Shown here piece by piece: positions 42,672 through 52,071 of a stretch of 64,000 nt of DNA. Position numbers and translations under genes: made by a program. Source of the DNA: Candidatus Gastranaerophilales bacterium. GTDB lineage: Bacteria; Cyanobacteriota; Vampirovibrionia; Gastranaerophilales; Gastranaerophilaceae. Below the pieces are notes generated by a model, which saw nothing but the letters and a program-made list of their open reading frames with translations, was not told the origin of the DNA and ran no database searches. Each line of letters opens with the position of its first letter. Within the stretch, counting starts at the first letter, position 1. The DNA lies in NCBI GenBank assembly GCA_944326455.1, contig CALVEA010000003.1:1-64000 (forward strand), given 5' to 3'.

Positions 42672-43472
42672 TTAATAAAAGTAAACCGCTGCAAAAATTA
42701 AATCAAGTATTACAATTGCAACAAAAGACCATACTACAGCTTTTGTTGTTGCAATTCCGACACCTTTGGCTCCATCTTTTGCACTCATTCCGCATGAACA
42801 GCTTATCAGAGAAATTGCGAATCCAAAACTTAAAGCTTTTAAAACAGATACATTCAAATCATGCATACTTAAGCCGAACCAAACAGAGTCAAAATAAGCT
42901 TTATAAGTCAAACCGGAAGTAATATTAGAAGCCACGGCAGCTCCTAAAATTCCAAATAGGGCAGAAACAACTACTACCAGAGGCATCATCAATGTTCCTG
43001 CAATGATTCTCGGAGTAAACAAGTATTGTACAGGATTCACTTTCAAAACCTGTATTGCATCGATTTGTTCGGTTACTTTCATTGTTGCAATTTCTGACGC
43101 CAGAGATGAGCCTATCATAGAAATTATTGCAAAACCTGCCATAATAACGGCTTCTTCTCTTACCATTAAAATTGCGATAAGCATACCTACGTAATTTCCG
43201 CCGCCTTGTTTAACCATCTCCCCTGCAACCTGCATTGAAATAATTATTGAGGTCATTCCTACAATAGAAAGCGTTATCGGCAGTGAGGAAACTCCAAATC
43301 TGGAACACTGTTCCATAATTTCCTTGAAAGAAGTGTTAAAATTCCTTAAACCTTTTAAAACTTCTATTCCATAGGTCATTATCTCGCCCAAAGTCGATAT
43401 AAAATCCGTAATCTCATCTTTGAGCATTTTATATAATTTATAAGTATAGGTTGCTTTGTAATATACTTTCAT
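42672..43472 (-). CDS. mlaE: MlaE-family ABC transporter permease
   Basis: The 266-residue permease has the MlaE fold with five or six hydrophobic segments. The family block is present: SLPITLSIVGMTSIIISMQ, then GSSLASEIATMKVTEQIDAI and RIIAGTLMMPLVVVVS. It forms the membrane core of the MCE transporter. The N-terminal 15 residues may be a start-site overreach; an internal ATG exists at M16. It heads the mlaE-mlaF-mlaD operon with an extended -10 promoter upstream and a short leader. Confidence 0.92.
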   Translation of the reverse strand: MKVYYKATYTYKLYKMLKDEITDFISTLGEIMTYGIEVLKGLRNFNTSFKEIMEQCSRFGVSSLPITLSIVGMTSIIISMQVAGEMVKQGGGNYVGMLIAILMVREEAVIMAGFAIISMIGSSLASEIATMKVTEQIDAIQVLKVNPVQYLFTPRIIAGTLMMPLVVVVSALFGILGAAVASNITSGLTYKAYFDSVWFGLSMHDLNVSVLKALSFGFAISLISCSCGMSAKDGAKGVGIATTKAVVWSFVAIVILDLIFAAVYFY

Positions 43473-43489
43473 CTCATCTCTTTTTTAAG

Positions 43490-43498
43490 ATTATACCA
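43490..43498 (-). promoter_or_regulatory. Extended -10 promoter of the mla operon
   Basis: The minus strand reads TGG-TATAAT, ending 17 bases before the mlaE ATG, so the leader would be about 11 nt. It carries only a weak GAGATGAG ribosome site. Confidence 0.6.
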
Positions 43499-43597
43499 GA
43501 GATTAAATTTATTTAAAATATATTCATCTTAAATATGATAATTATTCATGTTCATGCTAGACTGTAAGGGTGTACAGCTAAGATAAAGAGGAGTTTG

Positions 43598-45442
43598 ATG
43601 GAAGAGTCTTTGCTAAAGTTAAAAAATACTAATACTAAAAATGCGTTTCGATATAGTTATCTCTTAAATAAAATGTATCCGTACATAAGAACAGTCCTCG
43701 GGAGAACAATTCTTCTTTTCATACTAGCCGTTCCCCTTGGTCTGCTTGACGGAGTTGTAGCCTTTTCTTTAAGACCCTACATGGATTTTGTTGTTAACGG
43801 TAATGAAACACAAACATTTGTTTTAATGGGACATACTATCAAGCTGCAATCATTCTTTATAAAACTTATTCCTTTCGGGATTGTTTTCTTTGCCCTGGTG
43901 CAAGGGTTGCTAAAATATATCTGCAACTACCTCACAGAATGGACAGGAAACAAAATGTCCAATAATTTAAAAGTTGATTTGTTCAAAAAATTAACCTCTA
44001 TGGACACCAAATTTTATGACATAAATTCTTCAGGCATTGTTTTAAGTCGATTTTTAACAGACCCTGATCAAGCATCAAAAAAGCTTCTGGAAACATTAAA
44101 AAGCTTCATTCTCGCAGCTTTTGAACTTGTTGCACTGGTTTTTGTCCTGCTTTATAATTCCTGGAAACTTGCAATAATCGGTATCGGAGTTATGGCAATA
44201 GCAATAACCCCTGTCACACTCATCAGAAAAAAAATTAAAGCGGTATCTAACGCAACGATGGTTGTCGGCGGAGATATGACAACCAATTTCAACGAAACCT
44301 TTGCAGGAAACAAAATTATCACAGCCTATAATTTGCAAGAAAGCCAAAACCGCAAATTTGACGGACAAATTCACAAACAATTTGACTTAGCAATGGCTCT
44401 TACAAAACGTGTCGGCTGGATGTCTCCTATAATGTACTTTATATGTTCCATCGGTATTGCCATAGTTATGAACTACGGCAACAGCCTGATTCTCTCGGGT
44501 GAAATGACTGCCGGAAGTTTTGCATCTTTTGTTACATCCTTGCTGCTGCTTTACAAACCGACAAAATCTCTGGGGCTAACTTTAACAAACTTGCAGTCAA
44601 CATTTGTATCTATGGCAAGAGTCTTTGAGTTATTTGATCTTATGCCGGAAATAAAGAACAAACCCGATGCTAAAATCTTATCCAACGTTGACGGAGGAAT
44701 TGAATTTAGTCATGTTTATTTTGAATACGAAAAAGATGTTCCGGTACTTAAAGATTTCAGCCTGTCTGTAAGACCTAAAGAAACTATTGCACTCGTCGGA
44801 AACTCCGGCGGCGGTAAATCCACGGTTGTTAATCTTATTCCGAGATTCTATGATGTAAAATCAGGGTCAATTACAATCAATGATACAGATATACGGGATT
44901 ATGATTTGATAAGTTTAAGGAATTCTATTTCTTTCGTATTTCAAGATAATTATCTGTTTTCCGGGACAATCAAAGAAAATATTCTAATGGGAAAACCTGA
45001 TGCCTCAGAAGAAGAGATATCCAGAGCTATCACGTTAGCGCATCTGGATGAATTTTTGGGAACGCTTCCGGAGGGAATTGATACAATTGTGGGAGAAAGA
45101 GGAGCTTCTCTATCTGGCGGACAGAGACAACGTGTTGCCATTGCAAGAGCTTTGGTTAAAAATGCGCCAATTGTTATCCTTGACGAAGCAACTTCCGCTC
45201 TGGATAATGAATCCGAAGCAATTGTTCAGCAGGCTATTGATAACCTTATGGAAAACAGAACTGTTTTTGTAATTGCTCACAGACTCTCAACAATTCATAA
45301 CGCAGACAGAATTGCAGTGCTTAACGAAGGTGAACTCGTTGAACTCGGTACTCATAGTGAATTAATTTCCAGACCTGACGGCAAATACAAACATCTTTAC
45401 GAAATGCAATTCGGCGGAGAAAAAGTTAATATAGGACAATAA
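43598..45442 (+). CDS. MsbA-like ABC exporter (fused membrane and ATPase domains)
   Basis: The 614-residue half-transporter has six helices in its first 330 residues, then an ATPase domain: Walker A GNSGGGKSTVVNLIPRF, Q-loop VFQDNYLFS, signature SLSGGQRQRVAIARALV, Walker B IVILDEATSALD and the switch His in IAHRLS. It works as a homodimer. MsbA-like lipid flipping is likely in a diderm, but drug or other lipid export is equally compatible. The ATG at 43598 has an AGAGGAG ribosome site. manC follows about 50 bases later on the same strand. Confidence 0.88.
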   Translation: MEESLLKLKNTNTKNAFRYSYLLNKMYPYIRTVLGRTILLFILAVPLGLLDGVVAFSLRPYMDFVVNGNETQTFVLMGHTIKLQSFFIKLIPFGIVFFALVQGLLKYICNYLTEWTGNKMSNNLKVDLFKKLTSMDTKFYDINSSGIVLSRFLTDPDQASKKLLETLKSFILAAFELVALVFVLLYNSWKLAIIGIGVMAIAITPVTLIRKKIKAVSNATMVVGGDMTTNFNETFAGNKIITAYNLQESQNRKFDGQIHKQFDLAMALTKRVGWMSPIMYFICSIGIAIVMNYGNSLILSGEMTAGSFASFVTSLLLLYKPTKSLGLTLTNLQSTFVSMARVFELFDLMPEIKNKPDAKILSNVDGGIEFSHVYFEYEKDVPVLKDFSLSVRPKETIALVGNSGGGKSTVVNLIPRFYDVKSGSITINDTDIRDYDLISLRNSISFVFQDNYLFSGTIKENILMGKPDASEEEISRAITLAHLDEFLGTLPEGIDTIVGERGASLSGGQRQRVAIARALVKNAPIVILDEATSALDNESEAIVQQAIDNLMENRTVFVIAHRLSTIHNADRIAVLNEGELVELGTHSELISRPDGKYKHLYEMQFGGEKVNIGQ

Positions 45443-45495
45443 GCCGGTAGGTTTGAACGGGATTTAATGATAAGTTATAAAAAAAGGGGGCAGTA

Positions 45496-46875
45496 ATGTA
45501 TGGATTAATTTTAGCGGGAGGTTCAGGAAGCAGGCTTTGGCCATTATCAAGAGAACTTTATCCAAAACACCTTCTGAATATTATTCAAGATTCAGAAAGT
45601 CTGCTCCAGTCGACTTTTTCCAGACTTAAAGCCTGCATGCCGGAAGAAAACATTGTAAGTATTACGGGAGTTAAACACTTTTCTAATGTTAAGTATCAGC
45701 TCTCTTTTGCGGCGGAAAATCCTGTTGTTTTATCTGAGCCTATTTCTAAAAATACAGCTCCTGCAATAGTTCTGGCGACAAAATATATAACAGAAACTTC
45801 AAAAGAAGACCCTGTTATTCTTGTAGTGCCATCTGATCATTTAATAAAAGACATTACAGCTTTTTCAGAAACTGTCAAAGAAGGAGAAAAACTCGCACAG
45901 GAAGGTTATATTGTAACCTTCGGTATAAAACCTTCTTATCCTGAAACCGGCTACGGTTATATTAATTCAATTGACGGAAGAAAGGTTAATAAGTTTGTAG
46001 AAAAACCGAGCGAAGAACTTGCTGAAGAATACATTGCAGATGGTCATTACTACTGGAATGGCGGAATATTTATGTTCAAAGCTTCCACCCTCTTAAAAGA
46101 AACTTCTAAATGTGCTCCTGATATTTATGAGTTATTAAAGAACTTTGATTTTACAAAATCTTCCGACATTCCGTTCACAGAATTTGATAAAATGCCTAAT
46201 ATTTCAATAGATTATGCGGTTATGGAAAAATCGGATAAAATTGCGCTTGTAGAATTAAAAAGCGACTGGAACGATTTAGGCAGCTGGAAATCCATTTATG
46301 ATGTCAGCAAAAAAGACAGCAACGGAAATGTTATGATAGGACATGTTCTGGATGAAGGTTCAAAAAACTCCCTTGTCTATTCATCCTCCAAACTTGTTTC
46401 CACTATAGGGCTTGAAGATATCATTCTTGTAGAAACAGAAGATGCTATTCTTGCCTGTAAAATGGATAAATCTCAAGATGTTAAAAAGATTTATGAAACA
46501 CTCAAACAACAGAATGATGAAACCCATAAAGTCCACAAAACTGTTTACAGACCTTGGGGATTCTATACTGTTCTTGCTCAGGGCAACGGATTTTTAACCA
46601 AAATGATTCAGGTTAATCAGGGACAAAAACTTTCCGTCCAATCCCATAACCACAGAAGCGAGCACTGGGTAGTCCTTGAAGGTAAAGCAAAAGTCGTTCT
46701 TGAGGGTAAAGAACTTATCCTGAGTCCCGGCCACAGTGTCGATATTCCGGTTAAAGCTATACATTCTTTGCAGAATCCTTTTGAAGAAGTTCTAAAAATT
46801 ATTGAAGTCCAAAAAGGCGACCTGCTTATAGAAGAAGATATCATAAGATATGAAGACATGTACGGAAGGGTCTAA
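45496..46875 (+). CDS. manC: Mannose-1-phosphate guanylyltransferase / mannose-6-phosphate isomerase
   Basis: The 459-residue bifunctional enzyme makes GDP-mannose. The N-terminal nucleotidyltransferase carries LILAGGSGSRLWPLSRELYPK and VEKPS near residue 172. The C-terminal type II phosphomannose isomerase cupin begins near residue 345 (YRPWGFYTVL) with QSHNHRSEHWVVLEGKA as its metal-binding strand. GDP-mannose feeds surface polysaccharide or O-antigen. It has an AGGGGG ribosome site. The neighbouring MsbA-like exporter may move a lipid or glycolipid. Confidence 0.94.
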   Translation: MYGLILAGGSGSRLWPLSRELYPKHLLNIIQDSESLLQSTFSRLKACMPEENIVSITGVKHFSNVKYQLSFAAENPVVLSEPISKNTAPAIVLATKYITETSKEDPVILVVPSDHLIKDITAFSETVKEGEKLAQEGYIVTFGIKPSYPETGYGYINSIDGRKVNKFVEKPSEELAEEYIADGHYYWNGGIFMFKASTLLKETSKCAPDIYELLKNFDFTKSSDIPFTEFDKMPNISIDYAVMEKSDKIALVELKSDWNDLGSWKSIYDVSKKDSNGNVMIGHVLDEGSKNSLVYSSSKLVSTIGLEDIILVETEDAILACKMDKSQDVKKIYETLKQQNDETHKVHKTVYRPWGFYTVLAQGNGFLTKMIQVNQGQKLSVQSHNHRSEHWVVLEGKAKVVLEGKELILSPGHSVDIPVKAIHSLQNPFEEVLKIIEVQKGDLLIEEDIIRYEDMYGRV

Positions 46876-46891
46876 ATTTTTGCAAGGATAA

Positions 46892-47359
46892 TTACTTATG
46901 ATAAGTTTCGCCTTTTAGAATCTTAAACCCTCTGTAAATCTGCTCCACTAAAAGCAGTCTTGCAAACTGGTGAAGAAAAGTCATCTTTGAAAGGCTTAAT
47001 TTAAAATCAGCTCTGTTTGACACAACTGAAGATAATCCGCAGGAAGAACCTATTACAAAAACAAGTTCTGATTTGCCAGAAACAATTATTTCATTTATTT
47101 TTTGTGCAAACATCTCCGAAGAGAGTTCTTTCCCTCCGATTTCCAGCGTTATTACATAAGAATCCGGTTTTATATGAGATAAAATCTTTTCTCCTTCTTC
47201 ATTTAATGCCTTATCAATTTGCTCATCTTTTATCTCAACGGGAGAAAGTTCAGTAATCTCAACGGCGCAATACGGAGTAAGTCTCTTTAAAAACTCTTCA
47301 ATTCCTTCTTTCAGAAATTTCTCTTTAATTTTTCCGAGTGCAATAATTCTAATTTTCAT
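46892..47359 (-). CDS. rlmH: 23S rRNA (pseudouridine1915-N3)-methyltransferase RlmH
   Basis: The 155-residue SPOUT enzyme starts at the ATG at 47359 (MKIRIIALGKIKEKF). A longer reading upstream would sit inside the preceding gene and is rejected. It has the SAM-binding knot FVIGSSCGLSS and the signature LSLSKMTFLHQFARLLLVEQIYRGFKI, ending in ETYHK. It methylates pseudouridine 1915 in 23S rRNA of the assembled ribosome. The start overlaps the end of the channel gene by 11 bases, so translation is coupled. Confidence 0.95.
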   Translation of the reverse strand: MKIRIIALGKIKEKFLKEGIEEFLKRLTPYCAVEITELSPVEIKDEQIDKALNEEGEKILSHIKPDSYVITLEIGGKELSSEMFAQKINEIIVSGKSELVFVIGSSCGLSSVVSNRADFKLSLSKMTFLHQFARLLLVEQIYRGFKILKGETYHK

Positions 47360-48194
47360 TTTTTGCCATATAAACACTTGTAGAAGGGAACGCAAACTCA
47401 ATTCCTTCTTCACGGTAGCGGTGAATGATTTCACGAATTACTCTGCTTTTTTCAACGACATAATCACCCCAGGAGGCTTTAGTAGTATAACAAACCAGCC
47501 TTACATCAATTGAGCTTGATGCAAGGTTTTCAATAAAAGCCGTTTCGCCTTCCAAAATCGTTTCATTCCGTCTTGCAATTTCTTTTAGAATTTCCACAGC
47601 TCTATCAATTTTCTCATTAGAAGTTCCATATTCTATATTAACAGTAATATCTATTCTTCTTCTGTCGGTTTGAGAAACATTGATAATTTCTTCATTTGCA
47701 AGAAGGTTATTCGGAACATTTATCGCAAACCCTTCCAAACTGCGAACCGTAGTTGAACGAAGGTTTATATTTTCAACCGTGCCTTCATATCCGTTAAATT
47801 TGATATATTCACCTATTTTATAAACCCTGTCAGCTAAAAGTCCAAAAGAGCCAAAAATATTCCCTATAGCCTCTTTAGCGGCAAAACCTACTGCCAAACC
47901 TGTGATTCCGAATCCGGCAATCAGAGAGGCTACATTATATCCAAAGCTTTGTAAGAATCCCGCCAGCAATATAAATACCACAAGAGCCTTTAATATTTTT
48001 GTCAAAACCGGCATCAAATTTAAAAGAGGCGAATCTGAATTTTTCCTTAAGAGCTTTTTCTCAAGATTATGCTGAAATGCATCAATGAGCTTGCAAAACG
48101 CCCAAATTAAGAATATATTTATAGCGACTCCTATAATAAATTTCATATGAGTAGCCGCAAATTTTCCCATCCATTCCAGCATTCTATCTATCAT
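47349..48194 (-). CDS. MscS-family mechanosensitive channel
   Basis: The 281-residue protein has three N-terminal helices; the third, pore-lining one is ASLIAGFGITGLAVGFAAKEAIGNIFG (residues about 88-114) and is followed by the beta domain (DRVYKIGEYIKFNGYEGTVENINLRSTTVR). It should release solutes on osmotic downshock. It lies 2 bases after the cysteine desulfurase gene and runs into rlmH, so the three form one transcript. MscS-like channels are common; the ion preference is not readable. Confidence 0.9.
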   Translation of the reverse strand: MIDRMLEWMGKFAATHMKFIIGVAINIFLIWAFCKLIDAFQHNLEKKLLRKNSDSPLLNLMPVLTKILKALVVFILLAGFLQSFGYNVASLIAGFGITGLAVGFAAKEAIGNIFGSFGLLADRVYKIGEYIKFNGYEGTVENINLRSTTVRSLEGFAINVPNNLLANEEIINVSQTDRRRIDITVNIEYGTSNEKIDRAVEILKEIARRNETILEGETAFIENLASSSIDVRLVCYTTKASWGDYVVEKSRVIREIIHRYREEGIEFAFPSTSVYMAKNEN

Positions 48195-48196
48195 TT

Positions 48197-49384
48197 TTAT
48201 CCTCTCCGTTGTTTAAGTTTCATTAATTCATCCTGATATGGCGAAATTGAAGTTAGTTTCTCCATTATACCAGGGAGTTTTTCTATAACATAATCAACCT
48301 CTTTTTCAGTCGTAAATCTTGAAAGACTGAATCTTATTGAGCCATGCAGAGCTGTAAAAGGTATTCCCATAGCTCTAAGAACATGGCTCGGCTCAAGAGA
48401 GCCGGATGTACAGGCGCTTCCGGAGCTTGCACAAACCCCGATATCGCTCAGGTGAAGAAGGATTAATTCTCCTTCAACATACTCAAAACCTATATTAGAA
48501 GTATTAGGAACTCTGTTCTTGAGAGAAGAATTTAATCTGGAATTAAAAACATTCTTTAAAATCCCATCTTCCAATTTATCCCTGAGTCTTTTTACTTCTG
48601 TCATTTCATAGTTAAGAGAATTTAAAGCAAGTTCGGCAGCTTTTCCTATACCTGCTATATACGGAACATTTTCTGTTCCGGCTCTCAATCCTCTTTCCTG
48701 ATGTCCGCCGTTAATCAGCGGAGTAAGTCTTACGCTCGGTCTTATATATAGAGCGCCAACACCTTTCGGAGCGTGAAATTTGTGACCGGAAACCCCTAAC
48801 ATATCAATTTGGGTATCTTTTACATTAATAGGAATTTTACCCCCTGCCTGCACCGCATCTACGAAAAATATTGTTTCCGGAGATTTTGTTTTAACAATAT
48901 CTGCAATTTCTTCAACGGGATTTATAACTCCTGTTTCGTTATTTGCATACATTACGGATACAAGCGCAGTATCTTTTCTTATTTTGCTTTTTAATTCATC
49001 TATATCAAGCTGACCTTCCGAGTCGACTGAAATATAATCAGCCTCATACCCTTCTTTTTCAAGTGATTTATAAAGATTTAATACACAGGGATGCTCAACT
49101 TTTGTTGTAATAATATGTTTTTTACCTTTATTACAATTCAAAGTTCCTTTAATCGCCATATTAGCAGACTCAGAACCGCAGGAAGTAAAAAAGATTTCTT
49201 TCTCGTTATTTGCGCCGAGAAAATCTTTCATTTTACCTCTGGCTTCTTTTATAGCTAAAGCAGGCTTTTTAGCGAAATCATACATACTTGAAGGGTTTGC
49301 ATAGTCCTCCCTTAAATAAGGAAGCATTTCCTCAAGCACCCTCTCATCTATTTTTGTAGTGGCATTATTATCAAAATAAATCAT
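48197..49384 (-). CDS. Cysteine desulfurase (NifS/IscS type)
   Basis: The 395-residue PLP enzyme takes sulfur from cysteine. It has the PLP lysine in VSGHKFHAPKGVGAL, ITTKVEHPCVL near residue 95, AVQAGGKIPI and the sulfur-accepting Cys loop ASSGSACTSGSLEPSHVL. It supplies sulfur to a scaffold. The likely partner is the three-domain NifU at 50075-50911, which lies on the same strand upstream but is separated by one gene in the opposite direction. NifS rather than IscS is suggested by this pairing. An AAGGGG ribosome site precedes it. Confidence 0.95.
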   Translation of the reverse strand: MIYFDNNATTKIDERVLEEMLPYLREDYANPSSMYDFAKKPALAIKEARGKMKDFLGANNEKEIFFTSCGSESANMAIKGTLNCNKGKKHIITTKVEHPCVLNLYKSLEKEGYEADYISVDSEGQLDIDELKSKIRKDTALVSVMYANNETGVINPVEEIADIVKTKSPETIFFVDAVQAGGKIPINVKDTQIDMLGVSGHKFHAPKGVGALYIRPSVRLTPLINGGHQERGLRAGTENVPYIAGIGKAAELALNSLNYEMTEVKRLRDKLEDGILKNVFNSRLNSSLKNRVPNTSNIGFEYVEGELILLHLSDIGVCASSGSACTSGSLEPSHVLRAMGIPFTALHGSIRFSLSRFTTEKEVDYVIEKLPGIMEKLTSISPYQDELMKLKQRRG

Positions 49385-49624
49385 ATTTTATCCCCTTTAC
49401 ATTATTTTAAAACAGAAATTTTATAATTGCTACAATTATTGCCATTTTCGATAAATTTGCAAAACATAATCAATTATTTATAAATCTAACACAATTGTTA
49501 CTTTGTAAAGAATTGTATCATTTATGTAGAATAAGCTAAAGTTTTCTATAAAAATACCGTTAAACAATTTGGTTGTACAAAATAAATAAAACTAGATTCG
49601 TAATTTAAAAAGAAAGGAGTAAAT

Positions 49625-50011
49625 ATGGGTGCAGGTGATGTTATTAGGGCAGCAGAAGTCCTATTTGCAAGGATTAATACTACAAAATCTATCGATGGAA
49701 AAAATGAAACATTGGATAAGAACGAGATACAAATGGCAAATTCTATGGGGTTTGGTTCCTTATTTGAACTCAAAGAAGGTATGACTTTGGCAGAGTTTGA
49801 ACATGCGTATACAGAACCTTCTCTATATGATACCCCTGAAAAATCAGCAGATTTTGAGAAAAAAGAGCGGAATATACATGTACGATATTTGCAAACTCAG
49901 TACAAGACAACAGAGGTCCCAAATGAAAATGAAACTATTGCTGATTTTGAAGAAAGGTTAAAAAACAGTATGCAGGAAGTTCAGCAGGATAAGCCGCAAT
50001 TTGGAGCATAA
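49625..50011 (+). CDS. Hypothetical protein with EF-hand-like segment
   Basis: This 128-residue acidic cytosolic protein has an AAGGAG ribosome site. An EF-hand-like stretch lies near residues 18-40 (TTKSIDGKNETLDKNEIQMANSMG), similar in style to the one at the start of the LysM protein at 19342-22416, then a Glu/Asp/Lys-rich C-terminus. Calcium binding is only a guess. It is inserted between nifU and the desulfurase gene in opposite orientation. The 240 bases upstream (49385-49624) are AT-rich and hold no other gene. Confidence 0.7.
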   Translation: MGAGDVIRAAEVLFARINTTKSIDGKNETLDKNEIQMANSMGFGSLFELKEGMTLAEFEHAYTEPSLYDTPEKSADFEKKERNIHVRYLQTQYKTTEVPNENETIADFEERLKNSMQEVQQDKPQFGA

Positions 50012-50074
50012 GTTAGAACAGGTTGTGTTCAGGGGTTTAACGAAATTCAATCTGCATTATATTTACCCCTGCCA

Positions 50075-50911
50075 CTAAACCTGCTCAACAGTCAGGTTGG
50101 AATCGACTTTGTCTTTCAAGATTGATTCTACAAAACTTTTAATCGTCATAGAGGCGTTTTTACACCCGCTGCACATGCCGGTTAGCTTAACTTTAACAGT
50201 ATTTCCATCAACATCAACAAGTTCAATATCACCGCCGTCTTTTTGGAGCTGAGGCGATATCTGCTGGTCAATAACTTTGTTTATTTTAAGAATTTTTTGA
50301 GTCGGAGTAAGTTCTTCTGCTGAAGATGTTTTATTCCAGTATTCCTCAAGTATATTTTTAATAGCCCCTTTGCATCTTCCGCAAGCACCGCCGGCTTTTG
50401 TATAGTTTGTTACTTCTTCAACGGTTTTCAGCCCGTTAATTTTAACAGCCTCAAGAATCTGCCCTTCTGTTACATTAAAACAAGTGCAAATAACTTTATC
50501 CGATTCTTTTTTACCTGACGGGAACTCAATTTCTTCCCAACCGTCTTCTTTATAATATTTCTTTAGCGCATCCTCAAGAGCTTCCTGGCCCATAACCGAA
50601 CAGTGCATTTTTTCTTGCGGAAGCCCGCCTAAAGCATCTGCGATATCTTTATTTGTAATCTTTTTAACTTCATCCAGGGTTTTTCCGATAATCATTTCGG
50701 TCAAAATGCTTGAACTTGCTACAGCAGAACCGCAGCCAAATGTTTGAAACTTTGCATCTTTAATAACGTTTCCGTCAAGTTTTATATATAACTTTAATGA
50801 GTCGCCGCAGGCAAGTGAGCCTGCTTCTCCAATAATATCCGCATCATCAATTTTGCCGACATTTCTCGGGTTTCTGTAATGTTCCAGAACCTTTTCAGAA
50901 TATTCCCACAT
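50075..50911 (-). CDS. nifU: Three-domain NifU iron-sulfur scaffold
   Basis: The 278-residue protein has the IscU-like domain (residues 1-120: GEAGSLACGDSLKLYI with Cys, FQTFGCGSAVASSSILTEM, then KMHCSVMGQEALEDAL). The central BFD-like [2Fe-2S] domain is KVICTCFNVTEGQILEAV and GGACGRCKGAI. The C-terminal NifU domain has the CxxC GMCSGCKNAS. It builds and carries Fe-S clusters. No nitrogenase genes are present, so this is general Fe-S supply, as in Epsilonproteobacteria. A GAGGAG ribosome site precedes the ATG. Confidence 0.96.
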   Translation of the reverse strand: MWEYSEKVLEHYRNPRNVGKIDDADIIGEAGSLACGDSLKLYIKLDGNVIKDAKFQTFGCGSAVASSSILTEMIIGKTLDEVKKITNKDIADALGGLPQEKMHCSVMGQEALEDALKKYYKEDGWEEIEFPSGKKESDKVICTCFNVTEGQILEAVKINGLKTVEEVTNYTKAGGACGRCKGAIKNILEEYWNKTSSAEELTPTQKILKINKVIDQQISPQLQKDGGDIELVDVDGNTVKVKLTGMCSGCKNASMTIKSFVESILKDKVDSNLTVEQV

Positions 50912-51026
50912 TATATTTCTCCTCGTGTAAGTTGAATTTTATAACTATTATTTTACTACAAAAAGAGGTAAGATAAGTAACCGAAAATATTTATCCGGCA
51001 TTTCTTCATTTACCCCTAAATATTTA

Positions 51027-51036
51027 CCCCCCCCCC
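51027..51036. repeat. Homopolymer run of ten C/G at a stop codon
   Basis: Ten consecutive C on the plus strand read as a G10 run directly after (and including the last base of) the TAG stop of the zinc-ribbon gene. Such tracts are slippage-prone. Here it lies in the 3' untranslated part, so it would not change the protein. Confidence 0.8.
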
Positions 51037-51353
51037 TAGTTTTCCAATCGTTTCTGTTCGGCTTTCAAGAACTCGCAATCAGCTTCCAGTCTTTTATCTT
51101 CCATAGCATCAATAAGTTCTTTAATATCTTTTATTTGTCCGAGTTCAAACCCGACTTCGGCGTACAAAACGCAATCGTTACAGAGCCTGTATTCTCCGTA
51201 CTGAACAGAGCCTGCAAGATCTTTTGTGCTGCCGCAGGCATCACATACAAAGAACTCGTGTTCGCAATCAGGATTCTCTTCAATATCGTCAAGCCTCATC
51301 TGCTCAACAACCTGCTGCATTTCCTGTATTACTTCTTCTTTTGATTTAGGCAT
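51036..51353 (-). CDS. Small zinc-ribbon protein
   Basis: The 105-residue protein has helical ends around a zinc ribbon: CEHEFFVCDACGSTKD and CNDCVLY, a CxxC...CxxC pattern. Acidic and Glu/Lys-rich helices on both sides suggest a coiled coil. The start is the ATG at 51353, fixed by AAGGAG a few bases upstream; a reading from 51368 lacks support. It follows pdxJ by one base and precedes nifU, but its role is unknown. The stop is followed by a ten-base G run. Confidence 0.78.
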   Translation of the reverse strand: MPKSKEEVIQEMQQVVEQMRLDDIEENPDCEHEFFVCDACGSTKDLAGSVQYGEYRLCNDCVLYAEVGFELGQIKDIKELIDAMEDKRLEADCEFLKAEQKRLEN

Positions 51354-51354
51354 T

Positions 51355-52071
51355 TTATACTCCTTCACACAAAGCTTTCATTTCTTTAACTGCCTGCTCA
51401 AGCCCGACAAAGACCGCACGTGCAATAATTGAGTGACCGATATTTAATTCCACAAGGTTTGGAATCTCGTGCATTCTTGACACATTTTTGTAATTCAGCC
51501 CGTGTCCTGCATTGACTTTTAACCCGAAATTCTGGGCAAAAACAGCAGCTTCTTTTAATGCCCTGAAAGCTTTATCCTCTTCATCAGTTCCAAAAGCTTC
51601 CGAATATCTTCCTGTATGAAGTTCTATAAACGGAGCGCCTGTTTTGGATACAGCGGAAATCTGATGTACATCAGGGTCAATAAAGAAACTTACTTCAATA
51701 TTCTTTTCTAAAAGCGGTTTAGTAAACTCTATTGCACGCTGTAACTGTCCTTCAACATCAAGTCCGCCTTCGGTTGTCAGCTCCTGTCTTTTTTCAGGTA
51801 CAATACAAACAGCATGAGGTCTTAGTTTTAGTGCAATTTGCTGCATTTCGTCAGTCATTGCCATCTCAAGATTTAATCTGACTCTTGGCAGCATTCTTAT
51901 TTCTTCTACATCTTTATCTTTGATATGGCGTCTATCCTCTCTTAGATGCGTAGTTATTGAAGCAGCACCGCAATCTTTACAAATTCTGGCTGCTGTTATG
52001 ACATCCGGCTCAACTCCGCCTCTTGCATTTCTGAGAGTCGCAACGTGGTCTATATTTACTCCTAATAACAT
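51355..52071 (-). CDS. pdxJ: Pyridoxine 5'-phosphate synthase
   Basis: The 238-residue TIM-barrel enzyme condenses 3-amino-2-oxopropyl phosphate with DXP to form PNP, the DXP-dependent route to vitamin B6. Diagnostic are GVNIDHVATLRNARGG at the N-terminus, THLREDRRHIKDKDVE and NAGHGLNYKNV late in the protein. Its start overlaps the murT stop by 10 bases. PLP is used by the desulfurase and DapL encoded in the window, but that is not regulatory evidence. Confidence 0.97.
   Translation of the reverse strand: MLLGVNIDHVATLRNARGGVEPDVITAARICKDCGAASITTHLREDRRHIKDKDVEEIRMLPRVRLNLEMAMTDEMQQIALKLRPHAVCIVPEKRQELTTEGGLDVEGQLQRAIEFTKPLLEKNIEVSFFIDPDVHQISAVSKTGAPFIELHTGRYSEAFGTDEEDKAFRALKEAAVFAQNFGLKVNAGHGLNYKNVSRMHEIPNLVELNIGHSIIARAVFVGLEQAVKEMKALCEGV

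Noticed and set aside
50075..50911. NifU and the desulfurase as evidence of nitrogen fixation
   Set aside because: No nifHDK or other nitrogenase genes are present; three-domain NifU also serves general Fe-S assembly in non-fixing bacteria.
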